NCBI GenBank assembly: GCA_009924885.1
Contig: RFQS01000060.1
Span: forward strand, 1 to 10,320
Direction of reading: 5' to 3'
DNA from: Pseudomonadota bacterium
GTDB lineage: Bacteria > Cyanobacteriota > Vampirovibrionia > LMEP-6097
DNA: 10,320 bases
Position numbers and translations under genes: made by a program. The notes under the pieces were generated by a model, which worked only from the letters and a program-made list of their open reading frames with translations, did not search any database and had not been told where the DNA came from. This document shows positions 1 through 7,143 of this stretch, one piece after another; positions within the stretch are counted from its first letter, which is position 1; each line of letters starts with the position of its first letter.

Positions 1-230
1 CCGCTAGTAGCTTCAGTAGAAGTCCAGGGGTTAAGAGTTTTAGCATCTTGCCCGCGCTGAGTTAGTTTCAGAGTGCCGCCGAAGCGGGACTGAAATTTCT
101 CTTTAGAATTAATCTGGGACTTTTCCCTATCTCTAGTATTCTGAGAAGTCCCTGATAAAGACTGACTTAAAGAGATTTTAGAACAGGCTGAGCTTAATAA
201 AAATAAGATCAGGAAAACTAAGTTTCTCAT
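1..230 (-). CDS. Family-5 extracellular solute-binding lipoprotein (peptide/oligopeptide ABC importer type), N-terminal fragment
   Basis: The ATG is at 230 and the frame stays open to base 1, giving 76 complete codons of a gene that continues outside the window. Residues 1-16 form a lipoprotein signal peptide: Arg at position 2, a Leu/Phe-rich core, then the lipobox L-S-S-A-C with the lipidated Cys at 16. A polar linker of about 35 residues follows. Then comes G-G-T-L-K-L at 51-56 and K-T-L-N-P at 64-68, the usual opening of family-5 substrate-binding proteins (OppA/DppA/NikA group): a first beta strand, then 'D-x-K-T-L-N-P'. By family knowledge the protein would be anchored in a membrane and deliver peptides or similar solutes to an ABC permease; no permease gene is visible here. 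It starts 6 nt after the DoxX gene stop, so the two probably share a transcript. The ligand cannot be deduced. Confidence 0.72.
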   Translation of the reverse strand, partial: MRNLVFLILFLLSSACSKISLSQSLSGTSQNTRDREKSQINSKEKFQSRFGGTLKLTQRGQDAKTLNPWTSTEATS

Positions 231-236
231 TCAGCC

Positions 237-650
237 CTAGTCCTGCCGTGCCCCATAAATAGCGAACTCCGCAGAAATCATCATAATATTTAAAAACATA
301 AAAGTAGGTAAACTCGCTATCGCTAAATAATTTAAATGCAAGAAAAGAGCCCCGAAAACCGCTATTTTAATAGGAAAATTAATAATAAAACAAACACCTA
401 AAATTACTTCTGCGTACTTAACTATTTTAGCTATCAGAAAAGCATTAGGTAAAACTATATTTTCAAAGAAACCTTCATAAGGCTTAAAAATAATGTCATC
501 TCTTAAAGTCGCAAGAAAAGTATCTGCCTGACTGCCAAAAGACGGATCTGAAAATTTAGGATAGCCATTAAGGATAAAAATAACCCCTATAACCCAACGC
601 ATTATAAGCAGATAGGCGTATAATCTCGGCAAACTTTTTGGTTGAACCAT
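237..650 (-). CDS. DoxX-family four-helix membrane protein
   Basis: This is a 137-residue integral membrane protein. Four hydrophobic segments are visible, at about residues 13-30, 70-93, 94-112 and 115-133. The first carries R-W-V-I-G-x-I-F-I-L-N-G-Y-x-K-F, the DoxX/TQO small-subunit signature in which an early helix ends with a G-x-x-K-F-type motif. The length is normal for the family. DoxX proteins are linked to quinone-coupled redox or thiol chemistry at the membrane, but the function of this copy is not established. The start is uncertain: an AAGGAAG ribosome-site-like string lies 19 nt before the ATG, too far for ordinary use, and no alternative in-frame start lies between. It diverges from nuoB across an 87-nt gap and precedes the solute-binding lipoprotein by 6 nt. 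Confidence 0.75.
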   Translation of the reverse strand: MVQPKSLPRLYAYLLIMRWVIGVIFILNGYPKFSDPSFGSQADTFLATLRDDIIFKPYEGFFENIVLPNAFLIAKIVKYAEVILGVCFIINFPIKIAVFGALFLHLNYLAIASLPTFMFLNIMMISAEFAIYGARQD

Positions 651-719
651 AGAATCTATGTTATCAGAACTTCCTTAAGAAATTCACCACCCTAACTTAT
701 TACTCAGCTAAGCAAGCAC

Positions 720-728
720 TGGTATAAT
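720..728 (+). promoter_or_regulatory. Extended -10 promoter element for nuoB-nuoC
   Basis: TGGTATAAT matches the extended -10 consensus TGnTATAAT exactly. No good -35 box lies 16-18 nt upstream (TTACTC at 700-705 is poor), as is common for extended -10 promoters. A start 7 nt downstream of the box would fall at about 735, only 3 nt before the nuoB ATG at 738. Confidence 0.6.
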
Positions 729-737
729 AAGATCCGT

Positions 738-1367
738 ATGCAAAATATCGAAGAACTTTACTCAGAAAGCAAAGTCCCTCTTCCCGAGCGTAAAGATATA
801 GAAATCCCAGAAGGTCTAAAGGATAATCTGATAGTCACTACCGTGGCTAGTTTCGTGGATACTATCTATAACTGGGCTAGATCTAATAGTGTTTGGCCTT
901 TAACTTATGGTACTTCCTGCTGTGCTATCGAAATGATGTCAGTAGGTATGTCTCGTTTCGATATATCTAGATTCGGTTCAGAAGTTTTCAGAGCTACTCC
1001 TAGACAGGCTGACCTTATTATTACCGCAGGTACTATCACTAGAAAGATGGCTCCAGCTCTAGTTAGACTTTACCAGCAGCTCCCAGAGCCTAAATACGTA
1101 ATCGCCATGGGTGCTTGTACCATCACTGGTGGCATGTTTCACGATAGCTATTCAGTAGTACAGGGTGTAGATCGCCTTATTCCAGTAGATGTATATGTAC
1201 CTGGTTGCCCGCCTAGGCCAGAAGGTCTTCTACATGGGTTTTTCACCTTACAGAGAAAAATTCGTAAAGAAAAACTTATCGCAAGAGGAAATACCAGTAA
1301 GTATCACGACTCATACGTTAAAGAAGTAGATGAGCTGACTGGCTTATTAGTAGACGAAAATAAATAG
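738..1367 (+). CDS. nuoB: NADH-quinone oxidoreductase (complex I) subunit B, NdhK type
   Basis: NuoB/NdhK (209 residues) carries cluster N2, the last iron-sulfur centre before quinone in the peripheral arm of complex I. All four ligands are visible: adjacent Cys61-Cys62 in G-T-S-C-C-A-I-E-M-M, Cys127 in M-G-A-C-T-I-T-G-G-M-F, and Cys157 in V-P-G-C-P-P-R-P-E. The A-D-L-I-I-T-A-G-T-I-T stretch at 91-101 is also typical. The T-I-T-G-G wording after Cys127 is that of cyanobacterial and plastid NdhK rather than the A-N-S-G-G form of proteobacteria. The N-terminal 33 residues are polar and not diagnostic. No clear Shine-Dalgarno sequence precedes the ATG; the promoter at 720-728 implies a very short leader. 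nuoC follows after 8 nt. nuoA, the usual upstream partner, is absent: the gene before it is a divergent DoxX. Confidence 0.96.
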   Translation: MQNIEELYSESKVPLPERKDIEIPEGLKDNLIVTTVASFVDTIYNWARSNSVWPLTYGTSCCAIEMMSVGMSRFDISRFGSEVFRATPRQADLIITAGTITRKMAPALVRLYQQLPEPKYVIAMGACTITGGMFHDSYSVVQGVDRLIPVDVYVPGCPPRPEGLLHGFFTLQRKIRKEKLIARGNTSKYHDSYVKEVDELTGLLVDENK

Positions 1368-1375
1368 AGTTAAAT

Positions 1376-2080
1376 ATGGCAGATCTTCCAATTAAACCAG
1401 GTGATGATAAATTAGCGATGTTCTTCGCTAAAAAAAAGGCTATAGCCGAAGGGAAAGACCCAGAACAGGCTGCTAAAGAAGCTTACGCTAAATTTCATGG
1501 TAAGCCACTAGAAGAGGCTAAAGCTGAAGTGAAAACTGAAATTAAAGCTGAGGCGAATGCTAGCGTAGAAGCTGCTCCAGTAGTGGAAGAGCCGCCTAAA
1601 CCACCGAAGACTCCAGAGGCTAAAGAATTTTTCGATGCTGCGAATTTTAAAGTAGAAGAGCTAGGAAAAGATTCTAGTGGTACTTTAATGTATGAAGTTT
1701 CTGTAGAAGACATTATCCAAATCTGCAAAGATTTAAAAGCACAAAGAAAATTTAATTTACTAAACTATATGACGGCAGTGGAGCTTAAAAAAGGCTACCA
1801 GAACATACTTAGACTAGAAAGCAGTAAGCATGATGAAGCTGTGGTGCTTAAAGTAACTTTAGCTAAAGATAAACCAGTAATGCCTACTCTTACAGAAGTC
1901 TTTGCTAGTGCTAACTGGCAAGAAAGAGAAGCCTATGATATGCTCGGCATCGTCTTTGAAGGGCATCCTAAATTAACAAGAATTTTAAATCCAGATAATT
2001 GGGATGGTTTTCCGTTGAGAAAAGATTATATTGGTCCGCTGGATGGTTTGAATCAGCCGATTAAGTATGGCGTGAAGTAA
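1376..2080 (+). CDS. nuoC: NADH-quinone oxidoreductase (complex I) subunit C, with N-terminal extension
   Basis: NuoC/NdhJ, the 30-kDa peripheral-arm subunit, sits between NuoB and NuoD at the quinone site. The 30-kDa signature is at residues 181-205: W-Q-E-R-E-A-Y-D-M-L-G-I-x-F, then G-H-P-x-L-x-R-I-L. The C-terminus has G-F-P-L-R-K-D-Y, as in the family. At 234 residues it is longer than the usual 150-180. The conserved fold starts near residue 90; before it is a low-complexity tail rich in Ala, Lys, Glu and Pro (about 45-85), preceded by a short helical piece (10-42). It begins 8 nt after nuoB, so the pair is one operon. nuoD does not follow: the next gene is convergent, ending 57 nt away. 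No proper hairpin terminator is seen in that gap. Confidence 0.95.
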   Translation: MADLPIKPGDDKLAMFFAKKKAIAEGKDPEQAAKEAYAKFHGKPLEEAKAEVKTEIKAEANASVEAAPVVEEPPKPPKTPEAKEFFDAANFKVEELGKDSSGTLMYEVSVEDIIQICKDLKAQRKFNLLNYMTAVELKKGYQNILRLESSKHDEAVVLKVTLAKDKPVMPTLTEVFASANWQEREAYDMLGIVFEGHPKLTRILNPDNWDGFPLRKDYIGPLDGLNQPIKYGVK

Positions 2081-2137
2081 TTAGTTCGGTCTTAGGCATA
2101 TGGCTAGGCTTTCTCTAAGGCTCTTAAGCTCTCTGCG

Positions 2138-3601
2138 TCATCTTCTTCCTGCTCTTCTTCCTGCAGAAGCTTCTTCTTGTTCTTGATTAATGGCTTTATC
2201 AATGGTTCGGTCACTTACTTCTTGTGAAGCGGAGCGTCTCGCTCCGCGCTGAAGGGGTTGCGGCTTATCCTTAGACCTAATAAACCGTTCCGCTTCTTCA
2301 GATCTATAATTCCTAATATCAGTCCCTTCTGGATAAACTTCCACCTCAGGTTCCTCACCAGCAGCCAGTTTCTCCATCGAATCCAGCACATTTCTATGAA
2401 CTACGAAAACGCCTCTTGCTGGCATCTCTACTACTACATCCACCATCGAATCACCAACTACATTATGGCGGATTTTATCCATAGGATCTAGGCTACCTGT
2501 ATGCCTAGCAGTATCATCACCAACAGTAACAGTCTCGACTTTAGCTAAAAGCTCTCTAGTATTTTCAGAGTGCATAGCCTTACCTAAAGTAGTACCATGC
2601 GTAAAGATAAATGCAGACGGTATGCCCTTCTCAATTATCATTCTTCTTACACCACTGAATTGTTCACGGTCTGATAATTCATCTATGATTAAGACTCTTG
2701 GATTATGATTTTCTATCATAGAGATTAAGCTTTGTGCGACATTCTTAAATGGCTGAGGAACGAATCTACGAACAAGATTCCCCAGAGCAGAATGCGGAGT
2801 TAAACCATGACCAGCTATTTCCTCACTCTTATCAAAAATACTAGGGCTAACTCCTTTATCAGAAAGGAATTTAGAGATCTGGCGTATTAAAGTCGTCTTA
2901 CCTACCCCTGTCTGACCTAAGAATAAAACTTTCTTTTTATTCTTTACCGCATCCAATACTATTCTCTGAATTTTGTCTGGCAGAGGTGCTTCGACAGCTT
3001 TCCCTACACGAATAGTAATATTTACTGGTAAACCATTACGCTCAGAGATGGAAAATCTGCTTAAATCTTCTACATATTTAAGCCCACCACGCCCACTTTG
3101 AGGATTAAACATAATGCTCGACTTAATTTTATTTAGGTCTTCTTGTTTAATTTTAAGTGCATTATCCTTTTCTTGAGTAGGATCACCCAGAAGAGTCAAA
3201 GGGGGGATTCCTAAACCATTTTTATTTGATTCCTTAGCAGATGCACCTGCATCCACACGAACATGCCGATCTAGATCAATCTGAAATTCTTCTATTTTCC
3301 CTGGGTCAATGTTTTTTGCTCGAACTTTTCTCTCTAACTCTTGAATAATTTCTTTTGGTAAAAACTGTACAGCTCTAGCGACCTCTTTTCCTAAAAGCTT
3401 TTCGTCTGGTTTATAAGCTGATTCTACTCGATCAGAAGATTCTGAAGTTGATGCTAATTGCGTACCATTACTTCTACCATTAGCTTCTATGATTGAACCA
3501 TTGTTACTATTAGTAATAACTGGTTTATTTAACAGAGCTTCTAAACCTCTCTTTACATCAGCAATAGTTACAGGTCTATCATTAATAGTTACGCTCATCA
3601 T
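2138..3601 (-). CDS. SpoIIIAA/Ycf45-type AAA ATPase
   Basis: The 487-residue protein contains one P-loop ATPase domain of the SpoIIIAA/Ycf45 group, known from Cyanobacteria, plastids and Firmicutes. Visible parts are an N-terminal L-P-K-E-I-I region (about 70-120), D-L-S-R-F-S-I-x-x-R-N-G leading to I-R-V-G-K-A-V (179-203), Walker A G-Q-T-G-V-G-K-T-T (229-237), D-K-S-E-E-I-A-G (257-264), Walker B V-L-I-I-D-E (303-308), T-H-G-T-T-L (334-339) and G-D-D-T-A-R-H-T-G-S (361-370). The order matches Ycf45 closely. I see no R3H motif in the C-terminal part, which some Ycf45 proteins carry; instead the tail (about 445-487) is rich in Arg, Glu and Ser and probably disordered. The role is unknown, perhaps nucleic-acid handling or membrane assembly. 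Two ATGs are adjacent (3601 and 3598). The AAGGGG site lies only 1 nt from the first, so the second fits better. Confidence 0.85.
   Translation of the reverse strand: MMSVTINDRPVTIADVKRGLEALLNKPVITNSNNGSIIEANGRSNGTQLASTSESSDRVESAYKPDEKLLGKEVARAVQFLPKEIIQELERKVRAKNIDPGKIEEFQIDLDRHVRVDAGASAKESNKNGLGIPPLTLLGDPTQEKDNALKIKQEDLNKIKSSIMFNPQSGRGGLKYVEDLSRFSISERNGLPVNITIRVGKAVEAPLPDKIQRIVLDAVKNKKKVLFLGQTGVGKTTLIRQISKFLSDKGVSPSIFDKSEEIAGHGLTPHSALGNLVRRFVPQPFKNVAQSLISMIENHNPRVLIIDELSDREQFSGVRRMIIEKGIPSAFIFTHGTTLGKAMHSENTRELLAKVETVTVGDDTARHTGSLDPMDKIRHNVVGDSMVDVVVEMPARGVFVVHRNVLDSMEKLAAGEEPEVEVYPEGTDIRNYRSEEAERFIRSKDKPQPLQRGARRSASQEVSDRTIDKAINQEQEEASAGRRAGRR
2229..2247. repeat. GC-rich perfect inverted repeat inside the ATPase tail
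   Basis: GCGGAGCG and CGCTCCGC are separated by TCT, inside the region coding the Arg/Ser-rich tail of the Ycf45-like ATPase. It stands out in AT-rich DNA. Next to it, CCGCGCTGA (2245-2253) recurs in the lipoprotein fragment at 52-60, where a second GC-rich inverted pair (CCCGC at 51-55, GCGGG near 84-88) also occurs. It may be a small dispersed palindromic element, or only local Arg-codon composition. Confidence 0.35.
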
Positions 3602-3723
3602 TCCCCTTAAGAAAAAACCGTGATTCGGCTTCCTCAGTCACACACACTCAATAGCAGTCTCCAAGCTCAAATAAAGCCAAAGAGAATAGAAAAATCTCTA
3701 AAAACTTATCTTAACTAAGACAT

Positions 3724-3729
3724 ATTATA
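3724..3729 (-). promoter_or_regulatory. Candidate -10 box for the Ycf45-like ATPase
   Basis: On the minus strand this reads TATAAT, within the 198-nt gap between the nuoL stop and the ATPase start. No convincing -35 lies at 16-18 nt. It would give a leader of roughly 115 nt. The rest of the gap (3602-3799) is A/T-rich with no gene and no clear hairpin terminator for nuoL. Confidence 0.35.
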
Positions 3730-3799
3730 AACAACTCATACATACAAAATGCAGAAGTTTCTTTAATATAAGTCAAAATAAAATTAAATGATTCTCAGA

Positions 3800-5734
3800 C
3801 TAAACCAAAAACATAACCACAAAGAACAAAAGCCCAACAAACATTATGGCTATATAACTCTGCACTCTGCCATTCTGAGTAAGTTTTAAAATCTCACCGA
3901 CAAGCTCAGAACCTCTCCAAGCAAAGCCATTAATGAAGATCCCTTCGATAACTACTCTTTCAAAGAATTTCCAAGTAGCCCTAAAGAACTTCATAAATAG
4001 ACCTATAACGAACTCATATGCTTCATCGATATACCATTTATTCACTGAACCTTTATACAGCCAAGCGAACTGCTCTTTAGCTAAGACATTCACGAGCTTA
4101 TCATTAATAGTCTTCTTCTGAACATAGACTAGATAAGCGACTGAAGTACCTATAATAAACGATAGTAAAGGTAAGTAGCCCATTGGCTGGCTTAACTCAT
4201 GTAAAAAGAATCCCCAACCTGTACCATGAGCGTGGAAATGACTGTCAAAATAATGAATTAACGGATAACCCAGTAGTGGTGAACCCCACAGACCTAAAAT
4301 TACAGAAGGTACTGCTAAAACCATTAATGGCACAGTTACAGCGAGTGGCTGTTCATGTGGGTGAGCATGACCTCTATACTCTCCCTCGAAAGTTTTAAAA
4401 TAAATACGGAACATATAAAACGCTGTTAAAAGAGCCGTAGAAGTAGCTATCCAGAAAAGAGCTGGTGATACCTCGAAGGCTTTAGCGATAATCATATCTT
4501 TAGACCAGAAACCACTCATAAATGGTAAGCCAGATATAGACAGTGTTCCGATTAAAAACGTAATCGCTGTAATCGGCATATATTTACGTAAACCACCCAT
4601 TTCACGCATATCTTGTTCGTGATGGCAGCCTAAAATAACAGAACCAGAACCCAAGAAAAGCATAGCCTTAAACATCGCATGCGTAATTAAATGAAACATA
4701 GCGATAATCGGCGCACCGAGTCCTACAGCTAAAACCATGTAGCCAAGCTGCGAGCAGGTAGAATAAGCGAGAGCTTTTTTAATATCATTCTGTGTTAGAG
4801 CGATAGTCGCAGCGAAAATAGCCGTGATACCACCTATCCAAGCGATTACAGGCAATGCAGCAGAACCTTCTACACTACAGATAGGGAAAATTCTAGCAAG
4901 TAAATAAACACCAGCCGCTACCATAGTCGCAGCGTGGATTAGAGCAGATATAGGTGTAGGTCCTTCCATCGCATCAGGTAACCAGATGTGTAATGGAAAC
5001 TGAGCCGATTTAGCCATCGCTCCCATAAATATCAGAAGCCCAATAGAAGTAACTGAAACCCAGCCTAAAAGCTCAAGCCCATTATTATGAATCGCATAAT
5101 TAATAGCTTCCTGTAAATTAGTAAAAGACATAGTCGCTATGCCATTTACCCAGAAGTCTTTAGTGAAAGCATAAAGCAGCATTAAACCTATAAGGAAACC
5201 AGCGTCACCGACTCTATTCGTAACGAAGGCCTTTTTACAAGCATGTGCTGCACTAGGCTTATACCACCAGAAACCGATAAGAAGGAAACTGCAAACCCCG
5301 ACTAATTCCCAGAAGAAATACATTTGGAATAGGTTCGTAGAAATAACTAAACCTAGCATCGAGAAGGTAAATAAAGACAGGTAAGAATAAAATCTCGTAT
5401 AGCCTTCATCTTCATCCATATAGGCATGTGTATAAATCTGCACCAAAAAACTTACAAGAGTTACAGTAAGCAGCATACCGATAGCCAGCTTATCTACTAA
5501 ATAACCCATCTCTAAATGGAAGTCACCAGCTTTAATCCAGTTAAAGTTCACTTCATAAGCATGGTTATCATGAAAATTAAAGAACAGTACTAACGAGTGG
5601 ATAAAGCCGATAGCCACCGCTGATACCGAAAGTCCCATAGAAAGCGGTCTGCTTTTATGGGTGAAAAACATTATTAAAAGAGCACTTATCAGAGGATATA
5701 GTGCAATTAGCCAAGCATTTTGTAAATTAGCCAT
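3800..5734 (-). CDS. nuoL: NADH-quinone oxidoreductase (complex I) subunit L
   Basis: NuoL/NdhF is the distal antiporter-like proton-pumping subunit of the complex I membrane arm. It is 644 residues, full length (the E. coli protein is about 613). The pumping residues are in place: Glu143 in F-W-E-L-V-G, Asp177 in V-G-D-A-G-F, Lys242 in A-K-S-A-Q-F-P-L-H, the A-T-M-V-A-A-G-V-Y segment (269-277), His348 and His352, and Lys412-Asp413 in G-F-W-S-K-D. The C-terminus keeps the region of the long lateral helix (about 560-620) and ends in a final membrane helix (about 625-644), so the gene is intact. It stands alone: nuoK/nuoJ/nuoM are not next to it, and the gene upstream is a DUF4143 ATPase ending 41 nt before it. 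A weak extended -10 (5750-5758) may drive it; AGGA lies 11 nt before the ATG. Confidence 0.96.
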   Translation of the reverse strand: MANLQNAWLIALYPLISALLIMFFTHKSRPLSMGLSVSAVAIGFIHSLVLFFNFHDNHAYEVNFNWIKAGDFHLEMGYLVDKLAIGMLLTVTLVSFLVQIYTHAYMDEDEGYTRFYSYLSLFTFSMLGLVISTNLFQMYFFWELVGVCSFLLIGFWWYKPSAAHACKKAFVTNRVGDAGFLIGLMLLYAFTKDFWVNGIATMSFTNLQEAINYAIHNNGLELLGWVSVTSIGLLIFMGAMAKSAQFPLHIWLPDAMEGPTPISALIHAATMVAAGVYLLARIFPICSVEGSAALPVIAWIGGITAIFAATIALTQNDIKKALAYSTCSQLGYMVLAVGLGAPIIAMFHLITHAMFKAMLFLGSGSVILGCHHEQDMREMGGLRKYMPITAITFLIGTLSISGLPFMSGFWSKDMIIAKAFEVSPALFWIATSTALLTAFYMFRIYFKTFEGEYRGHAHPHEQPLAVTVPLMVLAVPSVILGLWGSPLLGYPLIHYFDSHFHAHGTGWGFFLHELSQPMGYLPLLSFIIGTSVAYLVYVQKKTINDKLVNVLAKEQFAWLYKGSVNKWYIDEAYEFVIGLFMKFFRATWKFFERVVIEGIFINGFAWRGSELVGEILKLTQNGRVQSYIAIMFVGLLFFVVMFLV

Positions 5735-5749
5735 AGTGAGTCAAATCCT

Positions 5750-5758
5750 ATTGTAACA
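5750..5758 (-). promoter_or_regulatory. Possible extended -10 element for nuoL
   Basis: On the minus strand this reads TGTTACAAT, one base off the TGnTATAAT consensus, in the 41-nt gap after the DUF4143 ATPase. No -35 is recognisable. It would start the message within about 10 nt of the nuoL ATG, the same arrangement as at nuoB. Without it, nuoL would depend on read-through from the ATPase gene. Confidence 0.3.
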
Positions 5759-5775
5759 GGACATTAGTTTAGTTT

Positions 5776-6936
5776 CTATATAAGAGCTTTAAGTCCTTCT
5801 TGCCAAGGATAAACCATGACATTATGAATTTTTTTCTTGCATTCATCCCTAGATAAACAAATCGCTTCACAATCACCAAATTCTTTAGTGATTTTTATAA
5901 ATTTAGATAAATCTTCAGCCCTAACATTTTTAGAACTTTTAATTTCAATAAATAATAATGGCTGCCCTGGTCTGTCTATAACTAAATCAACTTCTACATC
6001 ATCTTTAGTTTTTAAATAATGCAAACGGTAGTCATCATGAAAATACCCGACTAACTTATAGACTTCAGTAATAATAAAATGCTCAAAAGCATTACCATAC
6101 TCAAAAGTACTTTCTTCTAAAGGTAGATTTAAACTGCGATTTAAAGCTCTTACTACACCTAAATCAAAAAAATAAAATTTAGGCTTAGTCGAAAGCTGCT
6201 TCCTAAAAGAATGTTGAAAAGCAGTTAAAGAGAAACCTATAAGCGTATCCTCTAGAATAGAATAATACTCCCTTATGGTTTTATCCTCTACTCCTACATC
6301 TCTAGCGATATTAGAGTAATTAATAATTTTTCCATTCATTTGACTGGAGACCTCTAAAAAATTCCTAAATGGTTCTAGTTTCCTTACTAGCTGCTCCATC
6401 TGTATCTCTTCTTTCAAGTATGTTTGAGCATAGCTTTTTAAAAACAGTATTTTATCTTCTTTTTTCTTGAACTTAACTAGTTTCGGTAAAAGACCATAAT
6501 GAAGAGCCCCCTTTAAATCAAAGCTTTCCCCTAATTCCAAGAAACTAAAGGGATATAAATTATAAACGAAGGCTCTGCCAGCAAGTAAATTAGCATTCCC
6601 ATACTTTAATTTTCTAGCACTAGAACCAGTTAGGATAAACTTTTTATCATATTTTTCTATTAATAAATGCACCAAATCCAGTAGGCGAGGGATTTTCTGA
6701 ACCTCATCAATAATAATGTGACTAGTTTTTTTATCTAAAGCTTCGACTAAATATCGCAGCTCTTCAGGGTTGCGAGAAAACTTTTCCTCAGTATTTGTAT
6801 CTAATAAATCAATAAAATAGGAGTTTTTAGCAAAACATTCCTTAAGTAAAGTACTCTTCCCTACACCACGAGGTCCAAATAAAAACAAACTGTGTTTTTT
6901 TGGTAGTTTTAAAAGTCGCTTAAAATCTTGGCTCAT
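5776..6936 (-). CDS. AAA-14/DUF4143 ATPase
   Basis: The 386-residue protein has the usual two-part layout of this family. An AAA-type domain comes first: Walker A G-P-R-G-V-G-K-S-T at 21-29, Walker B I-I-I-D-E-V-Q at 74-80, and the sensor stretch L-T-G-S-S-A-R-K-L at 102-110. A short helical DNA-binding-like stretch follows (N-I-A-R-D-V-G-V at 209-216). The C-terminal DUF4143 domain has a PD-(D/E)xK-like pattern: D-V-E-V-D-L-V-I at 313-320 and F-I-E-I-K-S-S-K at 329-336. Such proteins are common, often horizontally acquired, and mostly uncharacterised; the nuclease-like residues do not prove cleavage activity. The start is supported by AAGGAAG (6946-6952) 9 nt before the ATG. It diverges from the Fic gene, with an inverted repeat at 6975-6996 placed where a repressor would act on its promoter. 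It ends 41 nt before nuoL. Confidence 0.88.
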   Translation of the reverse strand: MSQDFKRLLKLPKKHSLFLFGPRGVGKSTLLKECFAKNSYFIDLLDTNTEEKFSRNPEELRYLVEALDKKTSHIIIDEVQKIPRLLDLVHLLIEKYDKKFILTGSSARKLKYGNANLLAGRAFVYNLYPFSFLELGESFDLKGALHYGLLPKLVKFKKKEDKILFLKSYAQTYLKEEIQMEQLVRKLEPFRNFLEVSSQMNGKIINYSNIARDVGVEDKTIREYYSILEDTLIGFSLTAFQHSFRKQLSTKPKFYFFDLGVVRALNRSLNLPLEESTFEYGNAFEHFIITEVYKLVGYFHDDYRLHYLKTKDDVEVDLVIDRPGQPLLFIEIKSSKNVRAEDLSKFIKITKEFGDCEAICLSRDECKKKIHNVMVYPWQEGLKALI

Positions 6937-6974
6937 TTTTCATCACTTCCTTAATTATTCCACATTATCTTACG

Positions 6975-7015
6975 ATTTCGGAGTGTATTCCGAAATTAGC
7001 AGCTTATTTCGGAGT
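6975..7015. promoter_or_regulatory. Inverted-repeat operator candidate plus third half-site, ATPase side
   Basis: ATTTCGGA (6975-6982) and TCCGAAAT (6989-6996) form a perfect 8-bp inverted repeat with a 6-nt spacer. A third copy, ATTTCGGAGT, lies at 7006-7015, 31 bp from the first, about three helical turns. On the minus strand GATAAT (6964-6969) could be the -10 of the ATPase gene; the palindrome would then cover its -35/spacer region, a repressor position. The binding protein is unknown. Confidence 0.55.
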
Positions 7016-7091
7016 ATGTTACCTAGGAGCCATTATGATGTTAATTTAATTATGTTCAGAAGAATAGAAATATTTTCCTCAAGTCTCTTAG

Positions 7092-7137
7092 ATTCCTATC
7101 ACAAATGATAGGAATAAGCTAAATTAATGATAGGAAA
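7092..7137. promoter_or_regulatory. Inverted-repeat operator candidate plus third half-site, Fic side
   Basis: ATTCCTATC (7092-7100) and GATAGGAAT (7107-7115) form a perfect 9-bp inverted repeat with a 6-nt spacer. A third half-site at 7129-7137 repeats AATGATAGGAA exactly at a 22-bp period. Its AGGA (7132-7135) is also the Shine-Dalgarno site of the Fic gene, 8 nt before the ATG. The simplest reading is an autoregulatory operator for the winged helix of the Fic protein. An RNA switch is also possible, because TTCCTATC can pair with either downstream copy. Confidence 0.55.
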
Positions 7138-7143
7138 GTTTAT

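Noticed and set aside
1495..1728. Open frame of 77 codons on the minus strand inside nuoC
   Set aside because: It lies entirely within a strongly supported gene and mirrors its Ala/Glu-rich tail; its Ser/Ala/Thr-rich product is a composition artefact.
2093..2106. Near-palindrome TAGGCATATGGCTA between the convergent nuoC and ATPase genes as a terminator
   Set aside because: It has no loop and no T-run on either side, so it does not fit an intrinsic terminator; it could be chance.
2258..2491. Open frame of 77 codons on the plus strand inside the Ycf45-like gene
   Set aside because: It is antisense to conserved family sequence, with no ribosome site and no recognisable domain.
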